In this document: one piece after another, positions 22,901 through 36,105 of the stretch
Layout: each line of letters begins with the position of its first letter
Numbering within the stretch: position 1 is the stretch's first letter
Source of the DNA: Gordius sp. MW1
Lineage: Eukaryota; Nematomorpha; Gordioida; Gordea; Gordiidae
Direction: 5' to 3'
DNA: 64,000 nucleotides
Assembly: GCA_964036665.1 (NCBI GenBank)
Contig: OZ038531.1
Coordinates: 13,206,168 to 13,270,167, forward strand
Notes under the pieces: model-generated
Seen by the model: only the letters and a program-made list of their open reading frames with translations
Told to the model about the DNA's origin: nothing
The model's database searches: none
Translations under genes and position numbers: made by a program

Positions 22901-25900
22901 TTTATCATGAAAACCACGTCTGAAAACGACAACTTTCATCGGATGAATACGGTTCAAAGAAAAATATGTAAAAAATTTAGAGGTAAAATATTTATTTTTT
23001 TCGATTCTATGTGAAAGAGCATGAAAATATATATAAAAGTAAGCCAATTTGAGAATCCTATTATCCTCAATTGACTTCCGAAAAGAGGTTTTAAGCTGCG
23101 AGAACTATCATTTTGACAAAAGACAACGTTTTATAGTTGCGATTAGTTTGTTGTATCGCAACGTGAGTGCTTAATTTTTGAAAATGGCTCTATGCGATCA
23201 TGATTTCAAAGTAATAGTTTTCAGATTCTGATAAATTTTTACTTGGGATCATAGAAACCACGTCTGAAAACGACAACTTTCATCGGATGAATACGGTTCA
23301 AAGAAAAATATGTGAAAAATTTTAAGGTAAAAATATTTTTTTTTTTCGATTCTATGTGAAAGAGCGTAAAAAAATATATAAAAGTAAGCCAATTTGAGAA
23401 TCCTATTATCCTCGATTGACTTCCGCAAAGAGATTTTAAGCTGCGAGAACTATCATTTTGACGAAAGACAACGTTTTATTTTTGCGATTAGTTTGTTGTA
23501 TCGCAACGTGAGTGCTTAATTTTTCAAAAATGCATTATGTGATCATGATTTCAAAGTAATAGTTTTCAGATTCTGATAAATTTTTACTTGGGATCATAGA
23601 AACCATGTCTGAAAACGACACCTTTCATCGGATGCATACGGTAGAAAGAAAAATATGTGAAAAATTTTAAGGTAAAAATATTTATTTTTTTCGATTCAAT
23701 GTAAAAGAGCATGAAAAAATATATAAAAGTAAGCCAATTCGAGAATCCTAATATCCTCGATTTACTTCCGAAAAGAGGTATTAAGCTGCGCTAACTATCA
23801 TTTTGACAAAAGACAACGTTTTATTTTTGCGATTAGTTTGTTGTATCTCAACGTGAGTGCTTAATTTTTCAAACATGCACTATGCGATCATGATTTTAAA
23901 GTAATAGTTTTCTGATTCTGATAAATTTTTACTTTTTATCATCGAAACCACGTCTGAAAACGACAACTTTCATCGGATGCATACGGTTGAAAGAAAAATA
24001 TGTGAAAAATTTTCAGGTAAAAATATTTATTTTTTTCGATTCTATGTGAAAGAGCATGAAAAAATATATAAAAGTAAGCCAATTTGAGACTCCTATTATC
24101 CTCGATTTACTTCCGAAAAGAGGTTTTAAGCTGCCAGAACTATTCATTTTGACAAAAGACAACGTTTTATTGTTGCGATTAGTTTGTTGTATCACAACGT
24201 GAGTGCTTACTTTTTGAAAACTGCTCTATGCGATTATGATTTCAAAGTAATAGTTTTCAGATTCTGATAAATTTTTACTTGGGATCATAGAAACCACGTC
24301 TGAAAACGACAACTTTCATCGGATGAATACGGTTCAAAGAAAAATATGTGAAAAACTTTGAGGTAAAAATATTTATTTTTTTCGATTCTATGTGAAAGAG
24401 CGTAAAAAAATATATAAAAGTAAGCCAATTTGAGAATCCTATTATCCTCGATTGACTTCCGCAAAGAGGTTTTAAGCTGCGAGAACTATCATTTTGACAA
24501 AAGACAACGTTTTATTGTTGCGATTAGTTTGATGTATCGCAACGTGAGTGCTTAGTTTTTCAAAAATGCATTATGTGATCATGATTTCAAAGTAATAGTT
24601 TTCAGATTCTGATAAATTTTTACTTGGGATCATAGAAACCATGTCTGAAAACGACACCTTTCATCGGATGCATACGGTAGAAAGAAAATATGTGAAAAAT
24701 TTTGAGGTAAAAATATTTATTTTTTTCGATTCTATGTAAAAGAGCATGAAAAAATATATAAAAGTAAGCCAATTCGAGAATCCTAATATCCTCGGTTTAC
24801 TTCCGAAAAGAGGTTTTAAGCTGCGCTAACTATCATTTTGACAAAAGACAACGTTTTATTTTTGCGATTAGTTTGTTGTATCGCAACGTGAGTGCTTAAT
24901 TTTTGTAAACTGCTCTATGCGATTATGATTTCAAAGTAATAGTTTTCAGATTCTGATAAATTTTTACTTGGGATCATAGAAACCACGTCTGAAAACGACA
25001 ACTTTCATCGGATGAATACGGTTCAAACAAAAATATGTGAAAAAATTTTGAGGTTAAAATATTTATTTTTTTCGATTCTATGTGAAAGAGCGTAAAAAAA
25101 TATATAAAAGTAAGCCAATTTGAGAATCCTATTATCCTCGATTGACTTCCGCAAAGAGGTTTTAAGCTGCGAGAACTATCATTTTGACAAAAGACAACGT
25201 TTTATTGTTGCGATTAGTTTGATGTATCGCAACGTGAGTGCTTAGTTTTTCAAAAATGCATTATGTGATCATGATTTCAAAGTAATAGTTTTCAGATTCT
25301 GATAAATTTTTACTTGGGATCATAGAAACCATGTCTGAAAACGACACCTTTCATCGGATGCATACGGTAGAAAGAAAATATGTGAAAAATTTTGAGGTAA
25401 AAATATTTATTTTTTTCGATTCTATGTAAAAGAGCATGAAAAAATATATAAAAGTAAGCCAATTCGAGAATCCTAATATCCTCGATTTACTTCCGAAAAG
25501 AGGTTTTAAGCTGCGCTAACTATCATTTTGACAAAAGACAACGTTTTATTTTTGCGATTAGTTTGTTGTATCGCAACGTGAGTGCTTAATTTTTGTAAAC
25601 TGCTCTATGCGATTATGATTTCAAAGTAATAGTTTTCAGATTCTGATAAATTTTTACTTGGGATCATAGAAACCACGTCTGAAAACGACAACTTTCATCG
25701 GATGAATACGGTTCAAACAAAAATATGTGAAAAAATTTTGAGGTTAAAATATTTATTTTTTTCGATTCTATGTGAAAGAGCATGAAAAAATATATAAAAG
25801 TAAGCCAATTTGAGAATCCTATTATCCTCGATTTACTTCCGAAAAGAGGTTTTAAGCTGCGAGAACTATCATTAAAAGACAACGTTTTATTGTTGCGATT

Positions 25901-28900
25901 AGTTTGTTGTATCGCAACGTGAGTGCTTAGTTTTTCAAAAATGCATTATGTGATCATGATTTCAAAGTAATAGTTTTCAGATTCTGATAAATTTTTACTT
26001 GGGATCATAGAAACCATGTCTGAAAACGACACCTTTCATCGGATGCATACGGTAGAAAGAAAAATATGTGAAAAATTTTGAGGTAAAAATATTTATTTTT
26101 TTCGATTCTATGTAAAAGAGCGTAAAAAAATATATAAAAGTAAGCCAATTTGAGAATCCTATTATCCTCGATTGACTTCCGCAAAGAGGTTTTAAGCTGC
26201 GAGAACTATCATTTTGACAAAAGACAACGTTTTATTTTTGCGATTAGTTTGTTGTATCGCAACGTGAGTGCTTAATTTTTCAAAAATGCACTATGCGATC
26301 ATGATTTTAAAGTAATAGTTTTCTGATTCTGATAAATTTTTACTTGGGATCATAGAAACCATGTCTGAAAACGACACCTTTCATCGGATGCATACGGTAG
26401 AAAGAAAAATATGTGAAAAATTTTGAGGTAAAAATATTTATTTTTTTCGATTCTATGTAAAAGAGCGTAAAAAAATATATAAAAGTAAGCCAATTCGAGA
26501 ATCCTATTATCCTCGATTTACTTCCGAAAAGAGGTTTTAAGCTGCGAGAACTATCATTTTGACAAAAGACAACGTTTTATTGTTGCGATTAGTTTGTTTT
26601 ATCGCAACGTGAGTGCTTAATTTTTCAAAAATGCACTATGCGATCATGATTTTAAAGTAATAGTTTTCTGATTCTGACAAATTTTTACTTTTTATCATCG
26701 AAACCACGTCTGAAAACGACAACTTTTATCGGATGCATACGGTTGAAAGAAAAATATGTGAAAAATTTTGAGGTAAAAATATTTATTTTTTTCGATTCTA
26801 TGTGAAAGAGCATGAAAAAATATATAAAAGTAAGCCAATTTGAGAATCCTATTATCCTCGATTGACTTCTGAAAAGAGGTTTTAAGCTGCGAGAACTATC
26901 ATTTTGACAAAAGAGAACGTTTTATTGTTGCGATTAGTTTGTTGTATCGCAACGTGAGTGCTTAATTTTTGAAAACTGCTCTATGCGATTATGATTTCAA
27001 AGTAATAGTTTTCTGATTCAGATAAATTTTTACTTTTTATCATAGAAACCACGTCTGAAAACGACAACTTTCATCGGATTAATACGGTTCAAAGAAAAAT
27101 ATGTGAAAAATTTAGAGGTAAAATATTTATTTTTTTCGATTCTATGTGAAAGAGCATGAAAAAATATATAAAAGTAAGCCAATTTGAGAATCCTATTATC
27201 CTCGATTGACTTCCGAAAAGAGGTTTTAAGCTGCGAGAACTATTATTTTGACAAAAGACAACGTTTTATTTTTGCGATTAGTTTGTTGTATCGCAACGTG
27301 AGTGCTTAATTTTTCAAAAATGCACTATGCGATCATGATTTTAAAGTAATAGTTTTCTGATTCTGATAAATTTTTACTTTTTATCATCGAAACCACGTCT
27401 GAAAACGACACCTTTCATCGGATGCATACGGTAGAAAGAAAAATATGTGAAAAATTTTGAGGTAAAAATATTTATTTTTTTCGATTCTATGTGAAAGAGC
27501 ATGAAATAATATACAAAAGTAAGCCAATTTGAGAATCCTATTATCCTCGATTTACTTCCGAAAAGAGGTTTTAAGCTGCCAGAACTATTCATTTTGACAA
27601 AAGACAACGTTTTATTGTTGCGATTAGTTTGTTGTATCACAAAGTGAGTGCTTAATTTTTGAAAACTGCTCTATGCGATTATGATTTCAAAGTAATAGTT
27701 TTCTGATTCTGATAAATTTTTACTTTTTATCATGGAAACCACGTCTGAAAACGACAACTTTCATCGGATGAATACGGTTCAAAGAAAAATATGTAAAAAA
27801 TTTAGAGGTAAAATATTTATTTTTTTCGATTCTATGTGAAAGAGCATAAAAATATATATAAAAGTAAGCCAATTTGAGAATCCTATTATCCTCAATTGAC
27901 TTCCGAAAAGAGGTTTTAAGCTGCGAGAACTATCATTTTGACAAAAGACAACGTTTTATTGTTGCGATTAGTTTGTTGTATCGCAACGTGAGTGCTTAAT
28001 TTTTCAAAAATGCACTATGCGATCATGATTTTAAAGTAATAGTTTTCTAATTCTGATAAATTTTTACTTTTTATCATCGAAACCACGTCTGAAAACGACG
28101 ACTTTCATCGGATGCATACGGTTGAGAAAAATTTTGAGGTAAAAATATTTATTTTTTTCGATTTTATGTGAAAGAGCATGAAAAAATATATAAAAGTAAG
28201 CCAATTTGAGAATTATATTATCCTCGATTTACTTCCGAAAAGAGGTTTTAAGCTGCGAGAACTATCAGACAAAAGACAACGTTTTATTGTTGCGATTAGT
28301 TTGTTGTATCGCAACGTGAGTGCTTAATTTTTCAAAAGTGCACTATGCGATCATTTTAAAGTATTAGTTTTCTGATTCTGATAAATTTTTACTTTTTATC
28401 ATCGAAACCACGTCTGAAAACGACAACTTTCATCGGATGCATACGGTTGAAAGAAAAATATGTGAAAAATTTAGAGGTAAAATATTTATTTTTTTCGATT
28501 CTATGTGAAAGAGCATGAAAAAATATATAAAAGTAAGCCAATTTGAGAATCCTATTATCCTCGATTGACTTCCGAAAAGATGTTTTAAGCTGCGAGAACT
28601 ATCATTTTGACAAAAGACAACGTTTTATAGTTGCGATTAGTTTGTTGTATCGCAACGTGAGTGCTTAGTTTTTCAAAAATGCATTATGTGATCATGATTT
28701 CAAAGTACTAGTTTTCAGATTCTGATAAATATTTACTTGGGATCATAGAAACCATGTCTGAAAACGACACCTTTCATCGGATGCATACAGAAAGAAAAAT
28801 ATGTGAAAAATTTTGAGGTAAAATTATTTATTTTTTTCGATTCTATGTAAAAGAGCATGAAAAAATATATAAAAGTAAGCCATCGAGAATCCTATTATCC

Positions 28901-30563
28901 TCGATTTACTTCCGAAAAGAGGTTTTAAGCTGCGAGAACTATCATTTTGACAAAAGACAACGTTTTATTGTTGCGATTAGTTTGTTGTATCGCAACGTGA
29001 GTGCTTAGTTTTTCAAAAATGCATTATGTGATCATGATTTCAAAGTAATAGTTTTCAGATTATGATAAATTTTTACTTGGGATCATAGAAACCATGTCTG
29101 AAAACGACACCTTTCATCGGATGAATACGATTGAAAGAAAAATATGTGAAAAATTTTGAGGTAAAAATATTTATTTTTTTTTGATTCTATGTGAAAGAGC
29201 ATGAAAAAATATATAAAAGTAAGCCAATTTGAGAATTCCATTATCCTCGATTGACTTCCGAAAAGAGGTTTTAAGCTGCGAGAACTATCATTTTGACAAA
29301 AGACAACGTTTTATAGTTGCGATTAGTTTGTTGTATCGCAACGTGAGTGCTTAATTTTTGATAACTGCTCTATGCTATTATGATTTCAAAGTAATAGTTT
29401 TTAGATTCTGATAAATTTTTACTTGGGATCATAGAAACCACGTCTGAAAACGACAACTTTCATCGGATGAATACGGTTCAAAGAAAAATATGTGAAAAAT
29501 TTTGAGGTAAAAATATTTATTTTTTTGATTCTATGTGAAAGAGCATAAAAAAATATATAAAAATAAGCCAATTTGAGAATCCTATTATCCTCGATTGACT
29601 TCTGAAAAGAGGTTTTAAGCTGCGAGAACTATCATTTTGACAAAAGACAACGTTTTATTGTTGCGATTAGTTTGTTGTATCGCAACGTGAGTGCTTAATT
29701 TTTGAAAACTGCTCTATGCGATTATGATTCAAAGTAATAGTTTTTAGATTCTGATAAATTTTTACTTTGGATCATAGAAACCACGTCTGAAAACGACAAC
29801 TTTCATCGGATGAATACGCTTCAAAGAAAAATATGTGAAATATTTTGAGGTAAAAATATTTATTTTTTTCGATTCTATGTGAAAGAGCGTAAAAAAATAA
29901 ATAAAAGTAAGCCAATTTGAGAATCCTATTATCCTTAAAGAACTACCGCAAAGAGGTTTTAAGCTGCGAGAACTATCATTTTGACAAAAGATAACGTTTT
30001 ATTGTTGCGATTAGTTTGTTGTATCGCAACGTGAGTGCTTAATTTTTCAAAAATGCACTATGCGATCATGATTTTAAAGTAATAGTTTTCTGATTCTGAT
30101 AAATTTTTACTTCTTATCATCGAAACCACGTCTGAAATCGACTACTTTCATCGGATGCATACGGTTGAAAGAACAATATGTGATAATTTTGAGGTAAAAA
30201 TATTTATTTTTTTTAGATTCTATGTGAAAGAGCATGAAAAAATATATAAAAGTAAGCCAATTTGAGAATCCTATTATCCTCGATTTACTTCCGAAAAGAG
30301 GTTTTAAGCTGCGAGAACTATCATTTTGACAAAAGACAACGTTTGATGGTTGCGATTAGTTTGTTGTATCGCAACGTGAGTGCTTAATTTTTCAAAAATG
30401 CACTATGCGATCATGATTATAAAGTAATAGTTTTCTGATTCTGATAAATTTTTACTTTTTATCTTCGAAACCACGTCTGAAAACGACAACTTTCATCGGA
30501 TGCATACGGTTGAAAGAAAAAGATGTGAAAAATTTTGAGGTAAAAATATTTATTTTTTTCGAT
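19910..30563 (+). repeat. Large tandem duplication, copy 2 (~10,654 bp, 31 monomers)
   Basis: Direct copy of 9255-19909, abutting it in the same orientation. Its private differences are T to A at 19910, one A fewer near 21307 and T to A at 30419. Copy 1 has private changes at 13611, 13625, 13709, 13803 and 19041 where this copy keeps the usual base. Beyond about 30578 the sequence follows the original context (GAGCATG) instead of starting a third copy. The near-identity implies a recent event, or a collapsed or expanded assembly path that reads would have to confirm. Confidence 0.92.
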
Positions 30564-31643
30564 TCTATGTGAAAGAGCATGAAAAAATATATAAAAGTAA
30601 GCCAATTTGAGAATCCTATTATCCTCGATTTACTTCCGAAAACAGGTTTTAAGCTGCGAGAACTATCATTTTGACAAAAGACAACGTTTTATTGTTGCGA
30701 TTAGTTTGTTGTATCGCAACGTGAGTGCTTAGTTTTTCAAAAATGCATTATGTGATCATGATTTCAAAGTAATAGTTTTCAGATTCTGATAAATTTTTAC
30801 TTGGGATCATAGAAACCATGTCTGAAAACGACACCTTTCATCGGATGCATACGGTAAAAAGAAAAATATGTGAAAAATTTTGAGGTGAAAATATTTATTT
30901 TTTTCGATTCTATGTAAAAGAGCATGAAAAAATATATAAAAGTAAGCCAATTCGAGAATCCTATTATCCTCGATTTACTTCCGAAAAGAGGTTTTAAGCT
31001 GCGAGAACTATCATTTTGACAAAAGACAACGTTTTATTGTTGCGATTAGTTTGTTGTATCGCAACGTGAGTGCTTAATTTTTCAAAAATGCACTATGCGA
31101 TCATGATTTTAAAATAATAGTTTTTTGATTCTGATAAATTTTTACTTTTTATCATCGAAACCACGTCTGAAAACGAAAACTTTCATCGGATGCATAGGGT
31201 TGAAAGAAAAATATGTGATAATTTTGAGGTAAAAATATTTATTTTTTTTAGATTCTATGTGAAAGAGCATGAAAAAATATATAAAAGTAAGCCAATTTGA
31301 GAATCCTATTATCCTCGATTTACTTCCGAAAAGAGGTTTTAAGCTGCGAGAACTATCATTTTGACAAAAGACAACGTTTGATGGTTGCGATTAGTTTGTT
31401 GTATCGCAACGTGAGTGCTTAATTTTTCAAAAATGCACTATGCGATCATGATTTTAAAGTAATAGTTTTCTGATTCTGATAAATTTTTACTTTTTATCTT
31501 CGAAACCACGTCTGAAAACGACAACTTTCATCGGATGCATACGGTTGAAAGAAAAAGATGTGAAAAATTTTGAGGTAAAAATATTTATTTTTTTCGATTC
31601 TATGTGAAAGAGCATGAAAAAATATATAAAAGTAAGCCAATTT
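30264..31643 (+). repeat. Trimer-period duplication (~1035 bp)
   Basis: Monomers 30264-30608 and 31299-31643 share GTTTGATGGTTGCG, CTTTTTATCTTCG and GAAAAAGATGTG. The monomers before each (29919 and 30954) share GTGATAATTTTGAGG and the TTTTTTTAGATTC tail. The offset is about 1035 bp, three monomers. This local amplification begins at the end of the large duplication and is present only once upstream, at about 19265-19954. Confidence 0.82.
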
Positions 31644-33026
31644 GAGAATCCTATTATCCTCGATGTACTTCCGAAAAGAGGTTTTAAGCTGCCAGATCTA
31701 TTCATTTTGACAAAAGACAACGTTTTATTGTTGCGATTAGTTTGTTGTATCGCAACGTGAGTGCTTAATTTTTGAAAACTGCTCTATGCGATTATGATTT
31801 CAAAGTAATAGTTTTTAGATTCTGATAAATTTTTACTTGGGATCATAGAAACCACGTCTGAAAACGACAACATTCATCGGATAAATACGGTTCAAATAAA
31901 AATATGTGAAATATTTTGAGGTAAAAATATTTATTTTTTTCGATTCTATGTGAAAGAGCGTAAAAAAATATATAAGAGTAAGCCAATTTGAGAATCCTTT
32001 TATCCTCGATTTACTTCCGAAAAGAGGTTTTAAGCTGCGAGAACTATCATTTTGACAAAAGACAACGTTTTATTGTTGCGATTAGTTTGTTGTATCGCAA
32101 CGTGAGTGCTTAATTTTTCAAAAATGCACTATGCGATCATGATATTAAAGTAATAGTTTTCTGATTCTGATAAATTTTTACTTTTTATCATCGAAACCAC
32201 GTCTGAAAACGACAACTTTCATCGGATGCATACGGTTGAAAGAAAAATATTTGAAAAATTTTGAGGTAAAAATATTTATTTTTTTCGATTCTATGTGAAA
32301 GAGCATGAAAAAATATATAAAAGTAAGCCAATTTGAGAATCCTATTATCCTCGATGTACTTCCGAAAAGAGGTTTTAAGCTGACCAGATCTATTCATTTT
32401 GACAAAAGACAACGTTTTATTGTTGCGATTAGTTTGTTGTATCGCAACGTGAGTGCTTAATTTTTGAAAACTGCTCTATGCGATTATGATTTCAAAGTAA
32501 TAGTTTTTAGATTCTGATAAATTTTTACTTGGGATCTTAGAAACCACGTCTGAAAACGACAACATTCATCGGATAAATACGGTTCAAATAAAAATATGTG
32601 AAATATTTTGAGGTAAAAATATTTATTTTTTTCGATTCTATGTGAAAGAGCGTAAAAAAATATATAAGAGTAAGCCAATTTGAGAATCCTTTTATCCTCG
32701 ATTTACTTCCGAAAAGAGGTTTTAAGCTGCGAGAACTATCATTTTGACAAAAGACAACGTTTTATTGTTGCGATTAGTTTGTTGTATCGCAACGTGAGTG
32801 CTTAATTTTTCAAAAATGCACTATGCGATCATGATATTAAAGTAATAGTTTTCTGATTCTGATAAATTTTTACTTTTTATCATCGAAACCACGTCTGAAA
32901 ACGACAACTTTCATCGGATGCATACGGTTGAAAGAAAAATATTTGAAAAATTTTGAGGTAAAAATATTTATTTTTTTCGATTCTATGTGAAAGAGCATAA
33001 AAAAATATATAAAAGTAAGCCAATTT
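31644..33026 (+). repeat. Dimer repeat (691 and 692 bp), two tandem copies
   Basis: Copies are 31644-32334 and 32335-33026. Both start with a monomer carrying CTCGATGTACTTCC and CAGATCTATTC, followed by one with GAATCCTTTTATCC. The one-base length difference is an inserted A in CTGACCAGATC near 32383. The tail of the second copy has GAGCATAAAA in place of GAGCATG. Confidence 0.88.
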
Positions 33027-33715
33027 GAGAATCCTATTATCCTCGATTTACTTCCGAAAAGAGGTTTTAAGCTGCGAGAACTATCATTTTGACAAAAGAC
33101 AACGTTTTATAGTTGCGATTAGTTTGTAGTATCGTAACGTGAGTGCTTAATTTTTGAAAACTGCTCTATGCGATTATGATTTCAAAGTATTATTTTTAGA
33201 TTCTGATAAATTTTTACTTGGGATCATAGAAACCACGTCTGAAAACGACAACTTTCATCGGATGAATACGGTTCAAATAAAAATATGTGAAAAATTTTGA
33301 GGTAAAAATATTTATTTTTTTCGATTCTATGTGAAAGAGCATGAAAAAATATATAAAAGTAAGCCAATTTGAGAATCCTATTATCCTCGATTTACTTCCG
33401 AAAAGAGGTTTTAAGCTGCGAGAACTATCATTTTGACAAAAGACAACGTTTTATTGTTGCGATTAGTTTGTTGTATCGCAACGTGAGTTCTTAATTTTTG
33501 AAAACTGCTCTATGCGATTATGATTTCAAAGTAATAGTTTTTAGATTCTGATAAATTTTTACTTGGGATCATGGAAACCACGTCTGAAAACGACAACTTT
33601 CATCGGATGAATACGGTTCAAAGAAAAATATGTGAAATATTTTGAGGTAAAAATATTTATTTTTTTCGATTTTATGTGAAAGAGCGTAAAAAAATATATA
33701 AAAGTAAGCCAATTT
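33027..33715 (+). repeat. Two monomers between local repeats
   Basis: Two ordinary-length monomers start at 33027 and 33371. The first carries TTTGTAGTATCGTAACG and GTATTATTTTTAG, private changes that disrupt the inverted repeat. The second has GTGAGTTCTTAATT. Nothing else is seen here. Confidence 0.8.
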
Positions 33716-35413
33716 GAGAATCCTATTATCCTCAATTGACTTCTGAAAAGAGGTTTTAAGCTGCGAGAACTATCATTTTGACAAAAGACAACGTTTTATT
33801 GTTGCGATTAGTTTGTTGTATCGCAACGTGAGTGCTTAATTTTTGAAAACTGCTCTATGCGATTATGATTTCAAAGTAATAGTTTTCTGATTCTGATAAA
33901 TTTTTACTTTTTATCATGGAAACCACGTCTGAAAACGACAACTTTCATCGGATGAATACGGTTCAATGTGAAAAATTTAGAGGTAAAATATTTATTTTTT
34001 TCGATTCTATGTGAAAGAGCATGAAAAAATATATAAAAGTAAGCCAATTTGAGAATCCTATTATCCTCGATTGACTTCCGAAAAGTTTTAAGCTGCGAGA
34101 ACTATCATTTTGACAAAAGACAACGTTTTATAGTTGCGATTAGTTTGTTGTATCGCAACGTGAGTGCTTAATTTTTGAAAACTGCTCTATGCGATTATGA
34201 TTTCAAAGTAATAGTTTTTAGATTCTGATAAATTTTTACTTGGGATCATAGAAACCACGTCTGAAAACGACAACTTTCATCGGATGAATACGGTTCAAAG
34301 AAAAATATGTGAAATATTTTGAGGTAAAAATATTTTTTTTTTAGATTCTATGTGAAAGAGCATGAAAAAATATATAAAAGTAAGCCAATTTGAGAATCCT
34401 ATTATCCTCGATTGACTTCTGAAAAGAGGTTTTAAGCTGCGAGAACTATCATTTTGACAAAAGACAACGTTTTATTGTTGCGATTAGTTTGTTGTATCGC
34501 AACGTGAGTGCTTAATTTTTGAAAACTGCTCTATGCGATTATGATTTCAAAGTAATAGTTTTTAGATTCTGATAAATTTTTACTTGGGATCATAGAAACC
34601 ACGTCTGAAAACGACAACTTTCATCGGATGAATACGGTTCAAAGAAAAATATGTGAAATATTTTGAGGTAAAAATATTAATTTTTTTCGATTCTATGTGA
34701 AAGAGCGTAAAAAAATATATAAAAGTAAGCCAATTTGAGAATCCTATTATCCTCGATTGACTTCTGAAAAGAGGTTTTAAGCTGCGAGAACTATCATTTT
34801 GACAAAAGACAACGTTTTATTGTTGCGATTAGTTTGTTGTATCGCAACGTGAGTGCTTAATTTTTGAAAACTGCTCTATGCGATTATGATTTCAAAGTAA
34901 TAGTTTTCTGATTCTGATAAATTTTTACTTTTTATCATGGAAACCACGTCTGAAAACGACAACTTTCATCGGATGAATACGGTTCAATGTGAAAAATTTA
35001 GAGGTAAAATATTTATTTTTTTCGATTCTATGTGAAAGAGCATGAAAAAATATATAAAAGTAAGCCAATTTGAGAATCCTATTATCCTCGATTGACTTCC
35101 GAAAAGTTTTAAGCTGCGAGAACTATCATTTTGACAAAAGACAACGTTTTATAGTTGCGATTAGTTTGTTGTATCGCAACGTGAGTGCTTAATTTTTGAA
35201 AACTGCTCTATGCGATTATGATTTCAAAGTAATAGTTCTTAGATTCTGATAAATTTTTACTTGGGATCATAGAAACCACGTCTGAAAACGACAACTTTCA
35301 TCGGATGAATACGGTTCAAAGAAAAATATGTGAAATATTTTGAGGTAAAAATATTTATTTTTTTCGATTCTATGTGAAAGAGCATGAAAAAATATATAAA
35401 AGTAAGAAAATTT
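33716..35413 (+). repeat. Trimer repeat (1021 bp) with shared internal deletions
   Basis: Unit 1 is 33716-34736 (335 + 341 + 345 bp). Unit 2 starts at 34737 and keeps two of its three monomers (to 35413) before the sequence changes. Both first monomers have GGTTCAATGTGAAAAATTTA, a loss of about ten bases from the usual CAAAGAAAAATATGTG. Both second monomers have CCGAAAAGTTTTAAGC, a loss of five bases. Identical lesions at identical spacing show duplication after the deletions. Confidence 0.88.
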
Positions 35414-36105
35414 GAGAATCCTATTATCCTCGATTGACTTCTGAAAAGAGGTTTTAAGCTGCGAGAACTATCATTTTGACAAAAGACAACGTTTTATTGT
35501 TGCGATTAGTTTGTTGTATCGCAACGTGAGTGCTTAATTTTTCAAAAATGCACTATGCGATTATGATTTCAAAGTAATAGTTTTCTGATTCTGATAAATT
35601 TTTACTTGGGATCATAGAAACCATGTCTGAAAACGACACCTTTCGTCGGATGCATACGGTAGTAAGAAAAATATGTGAAAAAATTTTGAGGTAAAAATAT
35701 TTATTTTTTTCGATTCTATGTAAAAGAGCATGAAAAAATATATAAAAGTAAGCCAATTTGAGAATCCTATTATCCTCGATTTACTTCCGAAAAGAGGTTT
35801 TAAGGTGCGAGAACTATCATTTTGACAAAAGACAACGTTTTATTGTTGCGATTAGTTTGTTGTATCGCAACGTGAGTGCTTAATTTTTCAAAAATGCATT
35901 ATGTGATCATGATTTCAAAGTAATAGTTTTCAGATTCTGATAAATTTTTACTTGGGATCATAGAAACCATGTCTGAAAACGACACCTTTCGTCGGATGCA
36001 TACGGTAGTAAGAAAAATATGTGAAAAAATTTTGAGGTAAAAATATTTATTTTTTTCGATTCTATGTAAAAGAGCATGAAAAAATATATAAAAGTAAGCC
36101 AATTT
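35414..36105 (+). repeat. Two tandem near-identical monomers (346 bp each)
   Basis: 35414-35759 and 35760-36105 share a tail with ACCATGTCTG, CGACACCTTTCGTCGG, GGTAGTAAG and the 346-bp length (AAAAAATTTTGAGG). The first copy has a different head (CTTCTGAAAAG and TGCACTATGCGATTATG), so it is itself a chimera. Its head matches the neighbouring trimer and its tail matches the next monomer. Confidence 0.85.
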
